The notes: a model not told the origin generated them from the sequence alone. A DNA stretch of 64,000 nt from Clostridia bacterium (GCA_017631795.1 JAGBSO010000048.1:1-64000), one strand, 5' to 3'. Positions 16,285-24,750 are shown, counted from the stretch's first letter. Translations and numbers: made by a program.

Positions 16285-17106
16285 ATGTTTGTTAAAAATG
16301 CCGAAAACCATGTCGAAATCACAGAATGCGAAAAATTCAATCTGGATGTGACTCTCGACTGCGGTCAGGCTTTCCGTTGGAGACAAAATGATGATTTTTC
16401 ATGGACAGGAGTTGTAAAAGGAGTGGAAACAACCGTCGCAGAAACACCGGACGGTTATCGTTTTTACGGCATAACTGCACAGCAATTCACCGATGTGTTT
16501 TTTGACTATTTTGACTTTGGCAGAGATTACGGTCAGATTGTGAAAACCCTGCAAGAAGACAAACATCTCGCAAAAGCAATTGACAGATACGGCATCATCA
16601 GGATTCTGAATCAGGACCCATGGGAAACTCTCTGCTCTTTCATCATTTCAGCCTGCAACAACATTCCCCGTATCAAAGGCATAATTGAGCGCCTGTGTGA
16701 AAATTTCGGTGACAAAACAGCTACTTCATATTCGTTTCCGTCGGCTGAAAAAATCGCCGATTTATGCATCAGCGACCTTGAAATCATCAGAGCAGGCTAC
16801 CGTGTGCCATACATAATGTCTGCCGCAAGGATGGTTACAGACAAAGAAGTGGCACTCGACTCTCTTTTCTCCTTGTCTGTTGAAGAATGCGAAAAAGAGC
16901 TGATGAAAATAAACGGTGTGGGAAAAAAAGTGGCGGACTGCACAATCCTTTTCGGCACAGGTCACATAGAGGCATTTCCCGTTGACCGTCATATCAGAAG
17001 AATCTGCGATGCGCTTTATCCTGACGGTCTTCCCTGCTGCACAAAAGGTCTTGAAGGAATCGCTCAGCAATATATGTTTCACCTGCAAAGAATGGGAGAG
17101 CCATAA
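16285..17106 (+). CDS. ogg: 8-oxoguanine DNA glycosylase, OGG1 type
   Basis: 273 residues. The N-terminal OGG domain (LDCGQAFRWRQ, about 24-34) is followed by the HhH-GPD domain. The helix-hairpin-helix KINGVGKKVADC carries the catalytic lysine (Lys 215), and FPVDRH carries the conserved aspartate (Asp 234). It removes oxidised guanine and nicks the backbone by beta elimination. Eukaryote-like OGG1 genes are common in Clostridia. It stands alone after a long AT-rich gap, with a gaaagg ribosome site. The end, FHLQRMGEP, is slightly shorter than many homologues. Confidence 0.92.
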   Translation: MFVKNAENHVEITECEKFNLDVTLDCGQAFRWRQNDDFSWTGVVKGVETTVAETPDGYRFYGITAQQFTDVFFDYFDFGRDYGQIVKTLQEDKHLAKAIDRYGIIRILNQDPWETLCSFIISACNNIPRIKGIIERLCENFGDKTATSYSFPSAEKIADLCISDLEIIRAGYRVPYIMSAARMVTDKEVALDSLFSLSVEECEKELMKINGVGKKVADCTILFGTGHIEAFPVDRHIRRICDALYPDGLPCCTKGLEGIAQQYMFHLQRMGEP

Positions 17107-17218
17107 AAAAGTTAATAATTTGTTCATAGTTTATTAACATATTTAATCTGAAAATTTAATATTATATAGATGGTAGATTACTTAATTTATTCAATAATCA
17201 CAGGAAGGGTGGCAAAAA

Positions 17219-17338
17219 ATGATAGAGCAGTACTTTGCAGATGTATATGTTAAACTTGTTGCATTTTTAAGAGATCTCTTTATTAACAACTTCCACATGA
17301 GTCCGGAAATTGTTAACAAAATCTTCGGCGAAGTTTAA
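17219..17338 (+). CDS. Small amphipathic peptide 1, 39 aa
   Basis: A 39-codon frame preceded by an aggaagggtgg ribosome site. The sequence begins MIEQYFADVYVKLVAFLRDL and ends IVNKIFGEV. Hydrophobic residues recur every three to four positions, so most of it should form an amphipathic helix. It has its own terminator at 17347. It is the first of three such genes in 650 bases. No leader, double-glycine or cysteine pattern is present. Possible roles: leaderless bacteriocin, phenol-soluble-modulin-like surfactant, type I toxin or membrane-binding regulator. None can be chosen from sequence alone. Confidence 0.65.
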   Translation: MIEQYFADVYVKLVAFLRDLFINNFHMSPEIVNKIFGEV

Positions 17339-17346
17339 TATCTGAT

Positions 17347-17374
17347 GCTCACTTTGAAAAAAGTGAGCTTTTTA
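17347..17374 (+). terminator. Terminator after peptide 1
   Basis: GCTCACTTT pairs perfectly with AAAGTGAGC, followed by TTTTTAATT. Confidence 0.85.
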
Positions 17375-17533
17375 ATTGTAATAAAAAATAGCTGAATGCA
17401 AAAAATTTATGTGATTTTCGTATTATTTAATAATTTATTAATAATTTTGGCATATTTACACAACAACGTTGTGATACAATTTTTTAAACAGATTAATCAT
17501 CTGATTAAAACGCTGAGAAAGGTGGACATCATA

Positions 17534-17641
17534 ATGGCAGCAGTAGTAGAAGCTCTCAAGACTTTCGTAGCACTTGTTGCAAAAGTTTTCAATGTATTCG
17601 GCATGAGCAAAATCTGGGATGCACTCACAGAACTCATCTAA
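17534..17641 (+). CDS. Small amphipathic peptide 2, 35 aa
   Basis: Start at 17534 follows an aaaggtgg site. The peptide runs MAAVVEALKTFVALVAKVFN and then VFGMSKIWDALTELI. It is a near-perfect amphipathic helix with Lys on one face and Val/Phe/Ala on the other, weakly charged overall. The G-M-S-K-I-W turn region resembles the breaks in leaderless bacteriocins, but there is no close match I can name. A perfect ten-base palindrome ACAACGTTGT lies about 65 bases upstream. It has its own strong terminator, shared with the converging peptide 3. Confidence 0.7.
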   Translation: MAAVVEALKTFVALVAKVFNVFGMSKIWDALTELI

Positions 17642-17663
17642 TTGTTTTTGAAACAAAAAAAAA

Positions 17664-17692
17664 CTCGCTCTGAAAAGAGCGAGAATTTTTTT
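17664..17692. terminator. Bidirectional terminator between peptides 2 and 3
   Basis: CTCGCTCT pairs with AGAGCGAG around GAAA, flanked by an A tract and a T tract, so it works in both directions. Confidence 0.88.
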
Positions 17693-17701
17693 ATGTTTTT
17701 T

Positions 17702-17848
17702 TTACTGTGTTTTTGTTCCGAAAAGAGCTTTAAGTGCTGCACTCAGAACTGAGAATATCTGGATGAATGTTGTGAAAAAGTCTGAGATAGTTCTGTTATA
17801 CTCAGGAGCGGTATCGCCGAAAATGCCTGTATCTGTACCAAGATTCAT
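17702..17848 (-). CDS. Small amphipathic peptide 3, 48 aa
   Basis: A 48-codon frame on the minus strand with a gtgagg ribosome site. It begins MNLGTDTGIFGDTAPEYNRT and continues ISDFFTTFIQIFSVLSAALK, ending ALFGTKTQ. The second half is a Phe/Ile/Leu-rich amphipathic helix; the polar Gly/Asp/Thr-rich first 18 residues could be a cleaved leader or just a soluble head. It converges on peptide 2 and shares its terminator. An I/L-F-G motif recurs in all three peptides (KIFGEV, NVFGMS, GIFGDT, ALFGTK), suggesting related function. Confidence 0.7.
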   Translation of the reverse strand: MNLGTDTGIFGDTAPEYNRTISDFFTTFIQIFSVLSAALKALFGTKTQ

Positions 17849-17858
17849 AATTCTTACC

Positions 17859-17902
17859 TCACATTAAAAAATATTTTATGTACTGATAATATCACATTAA
17901 AA
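17859..17902 (-). promoter_or_regulatory. Direct repeats TCACATTAAAA upstream of peptide 3
   Basis: Two identical 11-base words at 17859-17869 and 17892-17902, 33 bases apart (about three helical turns), with a related GTCACATA just beyond. This is a candidate activator or repressor site. Confidence 0.4.
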
Positions 17903-17936
17903 GTCACATATTTTTCCTTTTTGGAAATATAACAAA

Positions 17937-17964
17937 AAAAGCTCCGAAAAACGGAGCTTTTCTT
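17937..17964 (-). terminator. Terminator after CD1247-like gene
   Basis: AAAAGCTCCG pairs with CGGAGCTTTT around AAAA, with T tracts on both strands. Confidence 0.85.
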
Positions 17965-17970
17965 CAATTT

Positions 17971-18438
17971 TTAGTCTTCGTCCTCGTCTTCGATTTCGAT
18001 TTCGTCAATTACCATACCGCAGTTGGGGCATGTAAGAGGTTCGTCGTCTTCAAAAACAGATTCGTCGAAACAGAAAATTTCGCCGCATTCGGGACATTCA
18101 ACTTCATATTCGAAGTCTTCATAATCCTCGTCATCGCAACCGTCACAGCAGTCACAATCACAATCACAATCGTCAAAATCTTCATCATCATACTCATCAT
18201 AAATGAGATCTTCAACGTCTGCAAGATCAACATCAACTGCTTCAAGGTGTTCCTCGATATCGTCGATTTCGTCTGCAAGAACTGCAATATCATCTTCTGC
18301 ATCAGCAATGCTGAGTGCCATATCGTCAATAATATCAACAAGAGCCTTGATGATTTTTGTTTCCTTTGCGGATTCGTCAAGCTCAATGCCGTCTACAAGA
18401 CCTTTGATGTATGCTGCCTTTTCAGTAATAGTCATCAT
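17971..18438 (-). CDS. CD1247-family acidic protein with Cys-rich zinc ribbon
   Basis: 155 residues, extremely acidic. The N-terminal helical domain TITEKAAYIKGLVDGIELDE is the conserved part known from the CD1247 family of Clostridia. An Asp/Cys tract with alternating CDCDCDCC (about residue 92-97) follows. The C-terminal zinc ribbon has CPECGEIFC and CPNCGMV. Function is unknown; the fold suggests metal binding. It has a gggaggtt ribosome site and its own terminator. It lies downstream of efp on the same strand but is separated by about 60 bases and likely has its own transcript. Confidence 0.8.
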   Translation of the reverse strand: MMTITEKAAYIKGLVDGIELDESAKETKIIKALVDIIDDMALSIADAEDDIAVLADEIDDIEEHLEAVDVDLADVEDLIYDEYDDEDFDDCDCDCDCCDGCDDEDYEDFEYEVECPECGEIFCFDESVFEDDEPLTCPNCGMVIDEIEIEDEDED

Positions 18439-18501
18439 AAACTAACCTCCCGAAAAATTTTTGTGCCGATAATTTTATATGCAGAACAACCTGAATTATA
18501 C

Positions 18502-19059
18502 TCAGGCTCTTGACATATATTCACCTGTACGAGTGTCAACCTGAATCATTTCACCTTCGTCAATGAAAAGGGGAACTTTGATTTCTGCACCTGTTTCAAG
18601 TGTAGCGGGCTTGAGAGTGTTTGTAGCTGTGTCACCCTTGAAGCCGGGGTCTGTCTTTGTAACCTGAAGAGTTACGAAGTTGGGGGGTTCAACACCGAAA
18701 ACCTTGCCCTTGTATGAAAGGATACGGCAAGTTTCGTTTTCCTTAACGAACTTGAAGTTGTCGCTGAGGTCTGAACCGTTGATGGGAACCATTTCGTATG
18801 TTTCGGGGTCCATGAAGTAGTAGAGACCACCGTCTTCGTATGAATATTCCATTTCTTTTCTCTCAATGAATGCAGTGGGGAATTTTGCAGAGGGGTTATA
18901 ACTCTTTTCAATAACTGCACCTGTGAGAACATTCTTTGTTTTTGTACGAACGAAAGCAGCGCCCTTACCGGGTTTAACATGCTGGAATTCAACAACCTGA
19001 AGTACGTTGCCGTCTTCTTCAAATGTTACGCCGTTTCTGAAATCGCCTGCTGAAACCAT
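18502..19059 (-). CDS. efp: Translation elongation factor P
   Basis: 185 residues. It rescues ribosomes stalled at polyproline. The tip-loop lysine is in KPGKGAAF (Lys 32), the site modified in many bacteria, and the C-terminal OB domain contains [15 protein letters not shown], the family signature. Start at 19059 follows ggagga. It is downstream of pepP in the same direction, the classical Firmicutes pairing. Confidence 0.97.
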   Translation of the reverse strand: MVSAGDFRNGVTFEEDGNVLQVVEFQHVKPGKGAAFVRTKTKNVLTGAVIEKSYNPSAKFPTAFIERKEMEYSYEDGGLYYFMDPETYEMVPINGSDLSDNFKFVKENETCRILSYKGKVFGVEPPNFVTLQVTKTDPGFKGDTATNTLKPATLETGAEIKVPLFIDEGEMIQVDTRTGEYMSRA

Positions 19060-19147
19060 AATTTTTTCCTCCGTTATATTTTAAAAATAACTTTACTTTT
19101 AAATAATAATATATTTTACAATAATTTGCAAGTGTTTTTAATAAAAA

Positions 19148-20218
19148 TCAAAGCACGATAAGAGATTTTTGAGCTTTTGTGAGATTTTCACATCCGTTTT
19201 CTGTCACAAAAACCATATCTTCAATTCTTACACCGAATTTTCCCGGCAGATAAATGCCCGGTTCAACGGTTACAATGTTTCCTGTTTCGAGTGTCATTGT
19301 ACTTCTTGGTGAAAGATTGGGAAGTTCATGAATTTCCACACCCACACCGTGACCTGTGCCGTGACCGAAAAACGCACCGTAACCCGCATCTGCAATAACA
19401 TCTCTTGCGGCTTTGTCTGCATCAAAACAAGACAGACCTGCTCTGATAACATCAAGTGACGCAATCTGTGCTTTAAGCACAGTGTCATAGACTTTCTGCA
19501 TTTCGTCTGTCACAAAACCCACCGCAACAGTTCTTGTCATATCGCTGTGATAACCGTCAACAACAGCACCGAAATCCATTGTGATAAAATCGCCGTCTTC
19601 AATCACTTTTTCAGACGGAACACCGTGAGGCATTGAGGAATTCACACCGCTGACTGCAATTGTGTCAAAAGACAGCGCATCTGCACCGTTTCTCAGCATA
19701 AAGAAATCAAGTTCAAGCTGAATCTCCTTTTCTGTTCTTCCCTTTCTGATGAAATTCAGAATATGAAGAAAAGCTTTCTCTGTGATTTCCTGCGCCTTGA
19801 TTATTTTATCCGTTTCTTCACGGGATTTTACTTTTCTGAAAACACTTATTGCAGAATCAAGTGAATTATCTGAAATAAATTCAAAATCCTTCATGTTTTC
19901 GTTGCTCTGCAGTCTTGAAAACTCTGCAAGTGTCATTCCTGCCGCTTCAACAGCAACAGTTTTTACATTTTTTGCATTCAGATAATCTTTCATCTGAGCA
20001 AAAACCTGTTTACCCTCTGCAACTTCGCAGCATTTTATCTGCTTTTCGGCTGCTTCAATATAGCGGCTGTCGGTATAAAAAATACTCCCCTTACGTGTCA
20101 CAAGAAGAAAACCGTCTGAAGAAGCAAAACCGGTAAAGTATCTTCTGTTACAGGGAGTCACTATCAATGCCGCATCAATATTTTCAGGTATAACAGTCAT
20201 GAGACGTTCGATATTCAT
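19148..20218 (-). CDS. pepP: Xaa-Pro aminopeptidase (M24 family)
   Basis: 356 residues from ATG 20218, which follows gaggtgat; a GTG nine bases upstream overlaps that site. An N-terminal creatinase-like domain (about 1-125) precedes the pita-bread catalytic domain. The metal ligands are visible: Asp in MDFGAVVDGYHSDMTRT, His in GHGTGHGVGVEIHELP, Glu in VEPGIYLPG and Glu in GVRIEDM. It cleaves N-terminal residues before proline. Next to efp, it forms the common pepQ/pepP-efp unit. Confidence 0.93.
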   Translation of the reverse strand: MNIERLMTVIPENIDAALIVTPCNRRYFTGFASSDGFLLVTRKGSIFYTDSRYIEAAEKQIKCCEVAEGKQVFAQMKDYLNAKNVKTVAVEAAGMTLAEFSRLQSNENMKDFEFISDNSLDSAISVFRKVKSREETDKIIKAQEITEKAFLHILNFIRKGRTEKEIQLELDFFMLRNGADALSFDTIAVSGVNSSMPHGVPSEKVIEDGDFITMDFGAVVDGYHSDMTRTVAVGFVTDEMQKVYDTVLKAQIASLDVIRAGLSCFDADKAARDVIADAGYGAFFGHGTGHGVGVEIHELPNLSPRSTMTLETGNIVTVEPGIYLPGKFGVRIEDMVFVTENGCENLTKAQKSLIVL

Positions 20219-20253
20219 CTTTATCACCTCATTGTCACACTAACGAAAAGAAT

Positions 20254-20280
20254 GACGGGCTCTTTTCAGAACCCGCCGTC
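20254..20280 (-). terminator. Terminator after rpsU
   Basis: GACGGGcTC and GAaCCCGcCGTC pair imperfectly, followed on the minus strand by a T-rich stretch. Confidence 0.55.
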
Positions 20281-20288
20281 AAAATCAA

Positions 20289-20465
20289 TTACTTAAACTT
20301 ACGTTTACGAGCTGCCTCAGACTTCTTCTTTCTTGCAACAGAAGGCTTCTCATAGTGTTCTCTTTTACGAACTTCCTGGATGATACCATCTCTTGAAGTC
20401 TGACGCTTAAAACGTCTGAGCGCACTGTCCAAGGATTCATTTTCTTTAACTTTGATCTGGCTCAT
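20289..20465 (-). CDS. rpsU: 30S ribosomal protein S21
   Basis: 58 residues starting [20 protein letters not shown], with a very basic C-terminus ([15 protein letters not shown]). Start at 20465 has a ggagggagg ribosome site, one of the strongest in the window; an upstream in-frame extension is not supported. It is transcribed toward pepP but separated from it by a hairpin. Confidence 0.97.
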   Translation of the reverse strand: MSQIKVKENESLDSALRRFKRQTSRDGIIQEVRKREHYEKPSVARKKKSEAARKRKFK

Positions 20466-20619
20466 TATATTCCCTCCCTCCGCTTTACCGCGTGGGTCAT
20501 TAATCATACTTTTGCACCAATTCTAAACTGATACTGTGACATTATACATGAATGTTCAACTTATGTCAAGAGATTTACAGACGATTTTTTTATCTTTTTG
20601 TCGTTTTTTTCATCGCACC

Positions 20620-20647
20620 TTGATTTTTCCTATAAATAATGTATAAT
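20620..20647 (+). promoter_or_regulatory. Promoter for murD-rhaA-rhaD
   Basis: TTGATT (20620-20625), 16-base spacer, TATAAT (20642-20647). Confidence 0.55.
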
Positions 20648-20705
20648 TGAAGCACACGGAAATATTATTTATAATACCTTTAAATTATAATCGAGGAGAT
20701 TTTTT

Positions 20706-22004
20706 ATGTCAGCTTTACAACTGATTGATTATATCAGAGATAAAAAAATTCTCATTCTCGGCTTCGGCAGAGAGGGAAAATCAACATACAATTTTATAAG
20801 AAAATATCTGCCGGAAAAACATCTGACAATCGGTGACAAAAATCCCGTCACTCTTGAAGACAGCAATGTTTCTTTCGACTGCGGTGAAGCATATCTTGAA
20901 AACTTAGGAAATTATGACCTTGTTTTCAAAAGCCCCGGAATTCCTTTTGTGGGAGTGAGATATCCCGAAACAACTCAGATTACCTGCCAGACAGATATGT
21001 TTCTGCGTTTTGCTGATTGCAGAATCGTCGGTATAACAGGAACAAAAGGAAAAACAACAACATCAACTCTCACATACAGAATGCTTTGCGAAGCAGGTTT
21101 TGATGCATCACTCATAGGCAACATGGGTATTCCCGTTTTTGAAAAAATCGATATGCCCGCATCTGCTGTGGCAGTCATCGAGATGTCATCGCATCAGCTC
21201 GAATTCACAAAGTCTTCTCCCGATGTTGCTGTCATGACAAATGTATATGAAGAGCATCTTGACCATTATGAAGAAGGTTTCAGGGGTTATGTCAATTCAA
21301 AACTCAACATTGTAAGACATCAGACAGAAGAAAATTTCTTCGTTTTCAACGGCACTCAGGGGCTGAAAGAATATATCGACACAGACACGCTCAGATCAAA
21401 GTGCATCAGGGTTTTTGCTGAGCCTGACGATTTTGTTGCAACACTCACAGGCATCAACAACAATCTCAGAGGCAGACACAACGCAATGGATATCGGTTTT
21501 GCAGCTGCTGCGGCAAAAGCATTGGGTGCAGACGAAGATGCCATCCGCAGAGCCATTGAAAAATTCGAGGGAATCCCCAACAGAATGGAATACTTCGGCA
21601 CTTTCGGCGGTGTTGATTATTACAACGACGCAATTGCAACAATTCCCGAAGCTGTGCTTTGTGCAGTCGAAGCAATCGGAAATGTGGGCACACTTATAAT
21701 CGGCGGTCTTGACAGAGGTCTTGACTACACCGAATTTGAAAAAGCACTTTCAGTGCTCGATATTGATAATCTTGTATGTCTGCCCGAAACAGGTCACAAC
21801 ATTGCAGACAACATTGCAAAAATCGGCACAGAGATCTGCATGTACAAAGCAAAAGACCTGCCCGATGCTGTGGATTTCTGCATTGCAAACACACAGAAAG
21901 GCACATCATGTATCATGTCTCCTGCCGCTGCAAGTTACAACTACTACCGTGACTTTGAAGAAAAAGGAAATCATTTCAAGCAATTGGTTAAAAATAAAAC
22001 ATAA
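20706..22004 (+). CDS. murD: UDP-N-acetylmuramoylalanine-D-glutamate ligase MurD
   Basis: 432 residues. It adds D-Glu to UDP-MurNAc-Ala in peptidoglycan synthesis. The N-terminal UDP-binding region has GFGREGKSTYNF; the ATP loop is GITGTKGKTTTSTL. The Mur-ligase histidine/asparagine pattern NVYEEHLDHYEE is present, and the C-terminal domain has SPAAASYNYYRDFEEKGNHF, the MurD signature. It is outside any cell-wall gene cluster and sits 16 bases before rhaA. A paralogous MurD-like ligase is possible if another murD exists in the genome. Confidence 0.88.
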   Translation: MSALQLIDYIRDKKILILGFGREGKSTYNFIRKYLPEKHLTIGDKNPVTLEDSNVSFDCGEAYLENLGNYDLVFKSPGIPFVGVRYPETTQITCQTDMFLRFADCRIVGITGTKGKTTTSTLTYRMLCEAGFDASLIGNMGIPVFEKIDMPASAVAVIEMSSHQLEFTKSSPDVAVMTNVYEEHLDHYEEGFRGYVNSKLNIVRHQTEENFFVFNGTQGLKEYIDTDTLRSKCIRVFAEPDDFVATLTGINNNLRGRHNAMDIGFAAAAAKALGADEDAIRRAIEKFEGIPNRMEYFGTFGGVDYYNDAIATIPEAVLCAVEAIGNVGTLIIGGLDRGLDYTEFEKALSVLDIDNLVCLPETGHNIADNIAKIGTEICMYKAKDLPDAVDFCIANTQKGTSCIMSPAAASYNYYRDFEEKGNHFKQLVKNKT

Positions 22005-22020
22005 TTCAGGAGGTTTTAAT

Positions 22021-23259
22021 ATGTCACTTTACGAGGAAGCAAAAAAATACTATGCAGACCTTGGTGTTGACACCGACAAGGCTATTGAAGAATTAAAAAA
22101 CATTACAGTTTCAGTTCATTGCTGGCAGGGTGATGACGTTACAGGTTTTGACTCAAAGGAAGCTCTTTCCGGCGGCATCCAGACAACAGGTAACTACCCC
22201 GGTAAGGCAACAACTCCCAAGCAGCTTATGGCTGATATCGACAAGGCTTTTTCACTTATCCCCGGCAAGAAAAAGCTCAATCTCCACGCTTGCTATGCTA
22301 TTTTTGAAAACGGCGAATTTACAGACAGAGATGCTCTGAAACCTGCTCATTTCGCAAAATGGGTTGAATTTGCAAAGGCAAGAAACATGGGTATTGACTT
22401 CAATCCCACACTTTTCTCACATCCCATGGTAAAAGACAATCTCACACTTTCATCACCCGATGAAAATGTAAGAAAATTCTGGATTGAGCATTGCAGACGC
22501 TGTGTTGAAATCTCCGAATATTTCGCAACAGAAACAGGCATTCCCTGTGTTATGAATATCTGGATTCCCGACGGTTACAAGGATATCCCCGCAGACAGAC
22601 TCGCTCCCAGAAAGCGTTTCAAGGATTCACTTGATGCAATTCTCGACATGCCTTATGACAAGACAAAGGTTTATGTTACTCTTGAATCAAAGGTTTTCGG
22701 CATCGGTCTTGAAGCTTACACAGTAGGCTCTGCTGAATTTGCTCTCAGCTATGCAGACTACAAGGGCATCACTCCCCTTATGGATAACGGTCACTACCAT
22801 CCCACAGAAATGGTTTCAGACAAGATTTCATCAATGCTTCTTTTCCACGAAAAGATTGCTCTTCACATCACAAGACCCATGCGTTGGGACTCTGACCATG
22901 TAATCCTCTTTGATGACGAAACAAAGGAAATCGCAAAGGAAATCGTCAGAAACGATGCACTCGACAGAGTTTTCATCGCAACAGACTATTTCGATGCTTC
23001 AATCAACCGTATTTCCGCATGGATAACAGGTGTAAGAAATGTGAAGAAGGCTCTGCTTTTTGCACTTCTTGAACCCAATGCAAAAATGAAAGCTCTTCAG
23101 GAAGAAAACGACATCACTTCACTCATGGTGCTTCAGGAAGAAATGAAAACTGCTCCTTTCGGTGCTGTCTGGAATGAATACCTGAACGCAGAAAACACAA
23201 GCGTTTCATACATTGACGAAGTAAAAAAATACGAAAAGGAAGTTCTGGTGAACAGATAA
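22021..23259 (+). CDS. rhaA: L-rhamnose isomerase
   Basis: 412 residues from ATG 22021, which follows a caggagg site; a longer frame running back into murD is an artefact. It converts L-rhamnose to L-rhamnulose. Hallmarks are VSVHCWQGDDVTGF near the N-terminus, IQTTGNYPGKA, and the metal and substrate region PLMDNGHYHPTE and RPMRWDSDHV. The stop overlaps the start of rhaD by one base. No rhamnulokinase gene is adjacent, so the middle step of the pathway must be encoded elsewhere. Confidence 0.97.
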   Translation: MSLYEEAKKYYADLGVDTDKAIEELKNITVSVHCWQGDDVTGFDSKEALSGGIQTTGNYPGKATTPKQLMADIDKAFSLIPGKKKLNLHACYAIFENGEFTDRDALKPAHFAKWVEFAKARNMGIDFNPTLFSHPMVKDNLTLSSPDENVRKFWIEHCRRCVEISEYFATETGIPCVMNIWIPDGYKDIPADRLAPRKRFKDSLDAILDMPYDKTKVYVTLESKVFGIGLEAYTVGSAEFALSYADYKGITPLMDNGHYHPTEMVSDKISSMLLFHEKIALHITRPMRWDSDHVILFDDETKEIAKEIVRNDALDRVFIATDYFDASINRISAWITGVRNVKKALLFALLEPNAKMKALQEENDITSLMVLQEEMKTAPFGAVWNEYLNAENTSVSYIDEVKKYEKEVLVNR

Positions 23260-24074
23260 TGAAAGATATACTTACAGCTCCCTTTGTGGAAGAAATGAAA
23301 AAAATGACAGCCAACATGTACCGTCTCGGCTGGGATGAAAGAAACGGCGGTAACATAAGCTATATGCTCGAAAATGACGAAGTTTATGAATATCTCGACA
23401 AAGACACTGTTCTTCGTACAATCCCCACAGGTTTCGATGCAACTGCTCTTATCGGAAAAATCTTCATCGTTACAGGCACAGGCAAATATTTCAAGAATGT
23501 TGAACATGATCCCGAAACTAATCTCGGCATTATCAGAATTGCTCAGGACGGCACAACTGCTGAACTTCTCTGGGGTTACAAAGACGGCGGAAAGTTCACA
23601 TCAGAACTCCCTGCTCACCTTATGAGCCACATGGCAAGACTTAAGGTTGACCCCGAAAACAGAGTTGTCATGCACTCACATCCTACATACACTCTCGCTA
23701 TGAACTATGTTCACGAGCTTGACGAAAAAAGCTTTACTCACACTCTCTGGGAAATGTGCACAGAGTGCATCGTTGTTTTCCCCGACGGTGTAGGCGTACT
23801 CCCCTGGATGCTCTGCGGTACAAACTCAATCGGTGAAGCAACTGCAAAGAAGATGGAAGAATTCCGTCTTGTTGTATGGGGTATGCACGGCATTTACGGT
23901 GCCGGCAAAAACCTTGACGAAACTTTCGGTCTTATCGAAACAGTTGAAAAGGCTGCTCAGATTTACATGCTCACAGCACATCTTCCCCGCAAGAATACAA
24001 TCAAGGACGAAGAAATGGTTGAACTTGCTGAATTCTTCGGTGTGAAGTACAGAAAAGACTTTCTTAACTTATAA
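23259..24074 (+). CDS. rhaD: L-rhamnulose-1-phosphate aldolase
   Basis: 271 residues, a class II (zinc) aldolase that splits L-rhamnulose-1-phosphate to dihydroxyacetone phosphate and lactaldehyde. Motifs include WDERNGGNISYML, VTGTGKYFKN, the zinc-ligand pair MHSHPTYT, the catalytic SELPAHLMSH and WGMHGIYGAG. It is translationally coupled to rhaA (TAATG). A second, diverged copy lies at 46838-47656. A hairpin terminator follows. Confidence 0.95.
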   Translation: MKDILTAPFVEEMKKMTANMYRLGWDERNGGNISYMLENDEVYEYLDKDTVLRTIPTGFDATALIGKIFIVTGTGKYFKNVEHDPETNLGIIRIAQDGTTAELLWGYKDGGKFTSELPAHLMSHMARLKVDPENRVVMHSHPTYTLAMNYVHELDEKSFTHTLWEMCTECIVVFPDGVGVLPWMLCGTNSIGEATAKKMEEFRLVVWGMHGIYGAGKNLDETFGLIETVEKAAQIYMLTAHLPRKNTIKDEEMVELAEFFGVKYRKDFLNL

Positions 24075-24081
24075 TTTCACG

Positions 24082-24110
24082 CTGCCGTCTGCAAAATGAC
24101 GGCAGTTTTT
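24082..24110 (+). terminator. Terminator after rhaD
   Basis: CTGCCGTC pairs with GACGGCAG around an eight-base loop, then TTTTT. Confidence 0.88.
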
Positions 24111-24154
24111 ACATATTTTATCATTTACGGGGAATAATTACGACAAAATACACA

Positions 24155-24183
24155 TTGACAAAATTCCGATTAATCAATATAAT
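24155..24183 (+). promoter_or_regulatory. Consensus sigma-A promoter for the SCP2-like gene
   Basis: TTGACA (24155-24160), 17-base spacer, TATAAT (24178-24183), a full consensus match. Confidence 0.8.
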
Positions 24184-24205
24184 TTAATGTAAGGAGTGAA
24201 TGACA

Positions 24206-24703
24206 ATGACATTTATCGAAAAATTCAATCAGATCAAAAGAAAGTACGGTAAAATTGATGAATCAAAACTTACCGAACATTTTGCTGTTCAGGTTGAAAT
24301 GACTGACGAGGACTGCGGCGGTATTTTCTATATTGCTTATATGAACGGTCCTTTCGCAATCGAGCCTTATGATTACTATGACAACACTGCAATCGTCAGA
24401 GTATCAAGCAAAGTGCTTGAAAACATTCTTTCATGCAAAGCAGACCCCATGGAATCTTTCTTTGCAGGCGCAATTCAGGTTGAAGGCGACATAAGCCATG
24501 CACTCATGCTTGTTGATCTTATGAAAAAAGAACCCAAGCCCAGAAAGCCCAGAAAAGCAAAGACAGAAGAAAAAGCAGTTGTTGCAGAAGTAAAAGAAGA
24601 AAAGAAACCTGCAAAAGAAAAGGCTCCTAAAAAAGAAAAGGCTGAAAAAAAGCCCGCAGTCAGAAAGACAGCAAAGAAAACAACCAAAAAAGACGCTGAA
24701 TAA
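24206..24703 (+). CDS. SCP2-like domain protein with histone-like basic tail
   Basis: 165 residues. The second ATG (24206) is preferred over 24200 because it is nine bases from the aaggag site. The first 105 residues look like an SCP2/sterol-carrier-type fold (FAVQVEMTDEDCGGIFYIAY, then a middle region with DPMESFFAGAIQVEGDISHAL). The last 60 residues are Lys/Ala/Pro/Glu repeats of the PKKEKAEKKPAVRKTAKKTT kind, similar to bacterial H1-like proteins or ribosome-associated tails. SCP2 domains usually hold a hydrophobic ligand. A basic tail on one is a combination I do not recognise. A near-perfect promoter suggests high expression. The retron follows on the same strand but behind a strong terminator. 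Confidence 0.7.
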   Translation: MTFIEKFNQIKRKYGKIDESKLTEHFAVQVEMTDEDCGGIFYIAYMNGPFAIEPYDYYDNTAIVRVSSKVLENILSCKADPMESFFAGAIQVEGDISHALMLVDLMKKEPKPRKPRKAKTEEKAVVAEVKEEKKPAKEKAPKKEKAEKKPAVRKTAKKTTKKDAE

Positions 24704-24750
24704 GCAAAAAAAGGGCGCAGTCACCACGGTGATTGCGTTTTTGCTTTTTT
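24702..24750 (+). terminator. Strong terminator between the SCP2-like gene and the retron
   Basis: CGCAGTCACC pairs with GGTGATTGCG (one mismatch), extended by AAGCAAAAA against TTTTTGCTT, then a T run. Confidence 0.85.

Noticed and set aside
21709..22020. Long N-terminal extension of rhaA
   Set aside because: It is an out-of-frame read of murD; a perfect aggagg site marks 22021.
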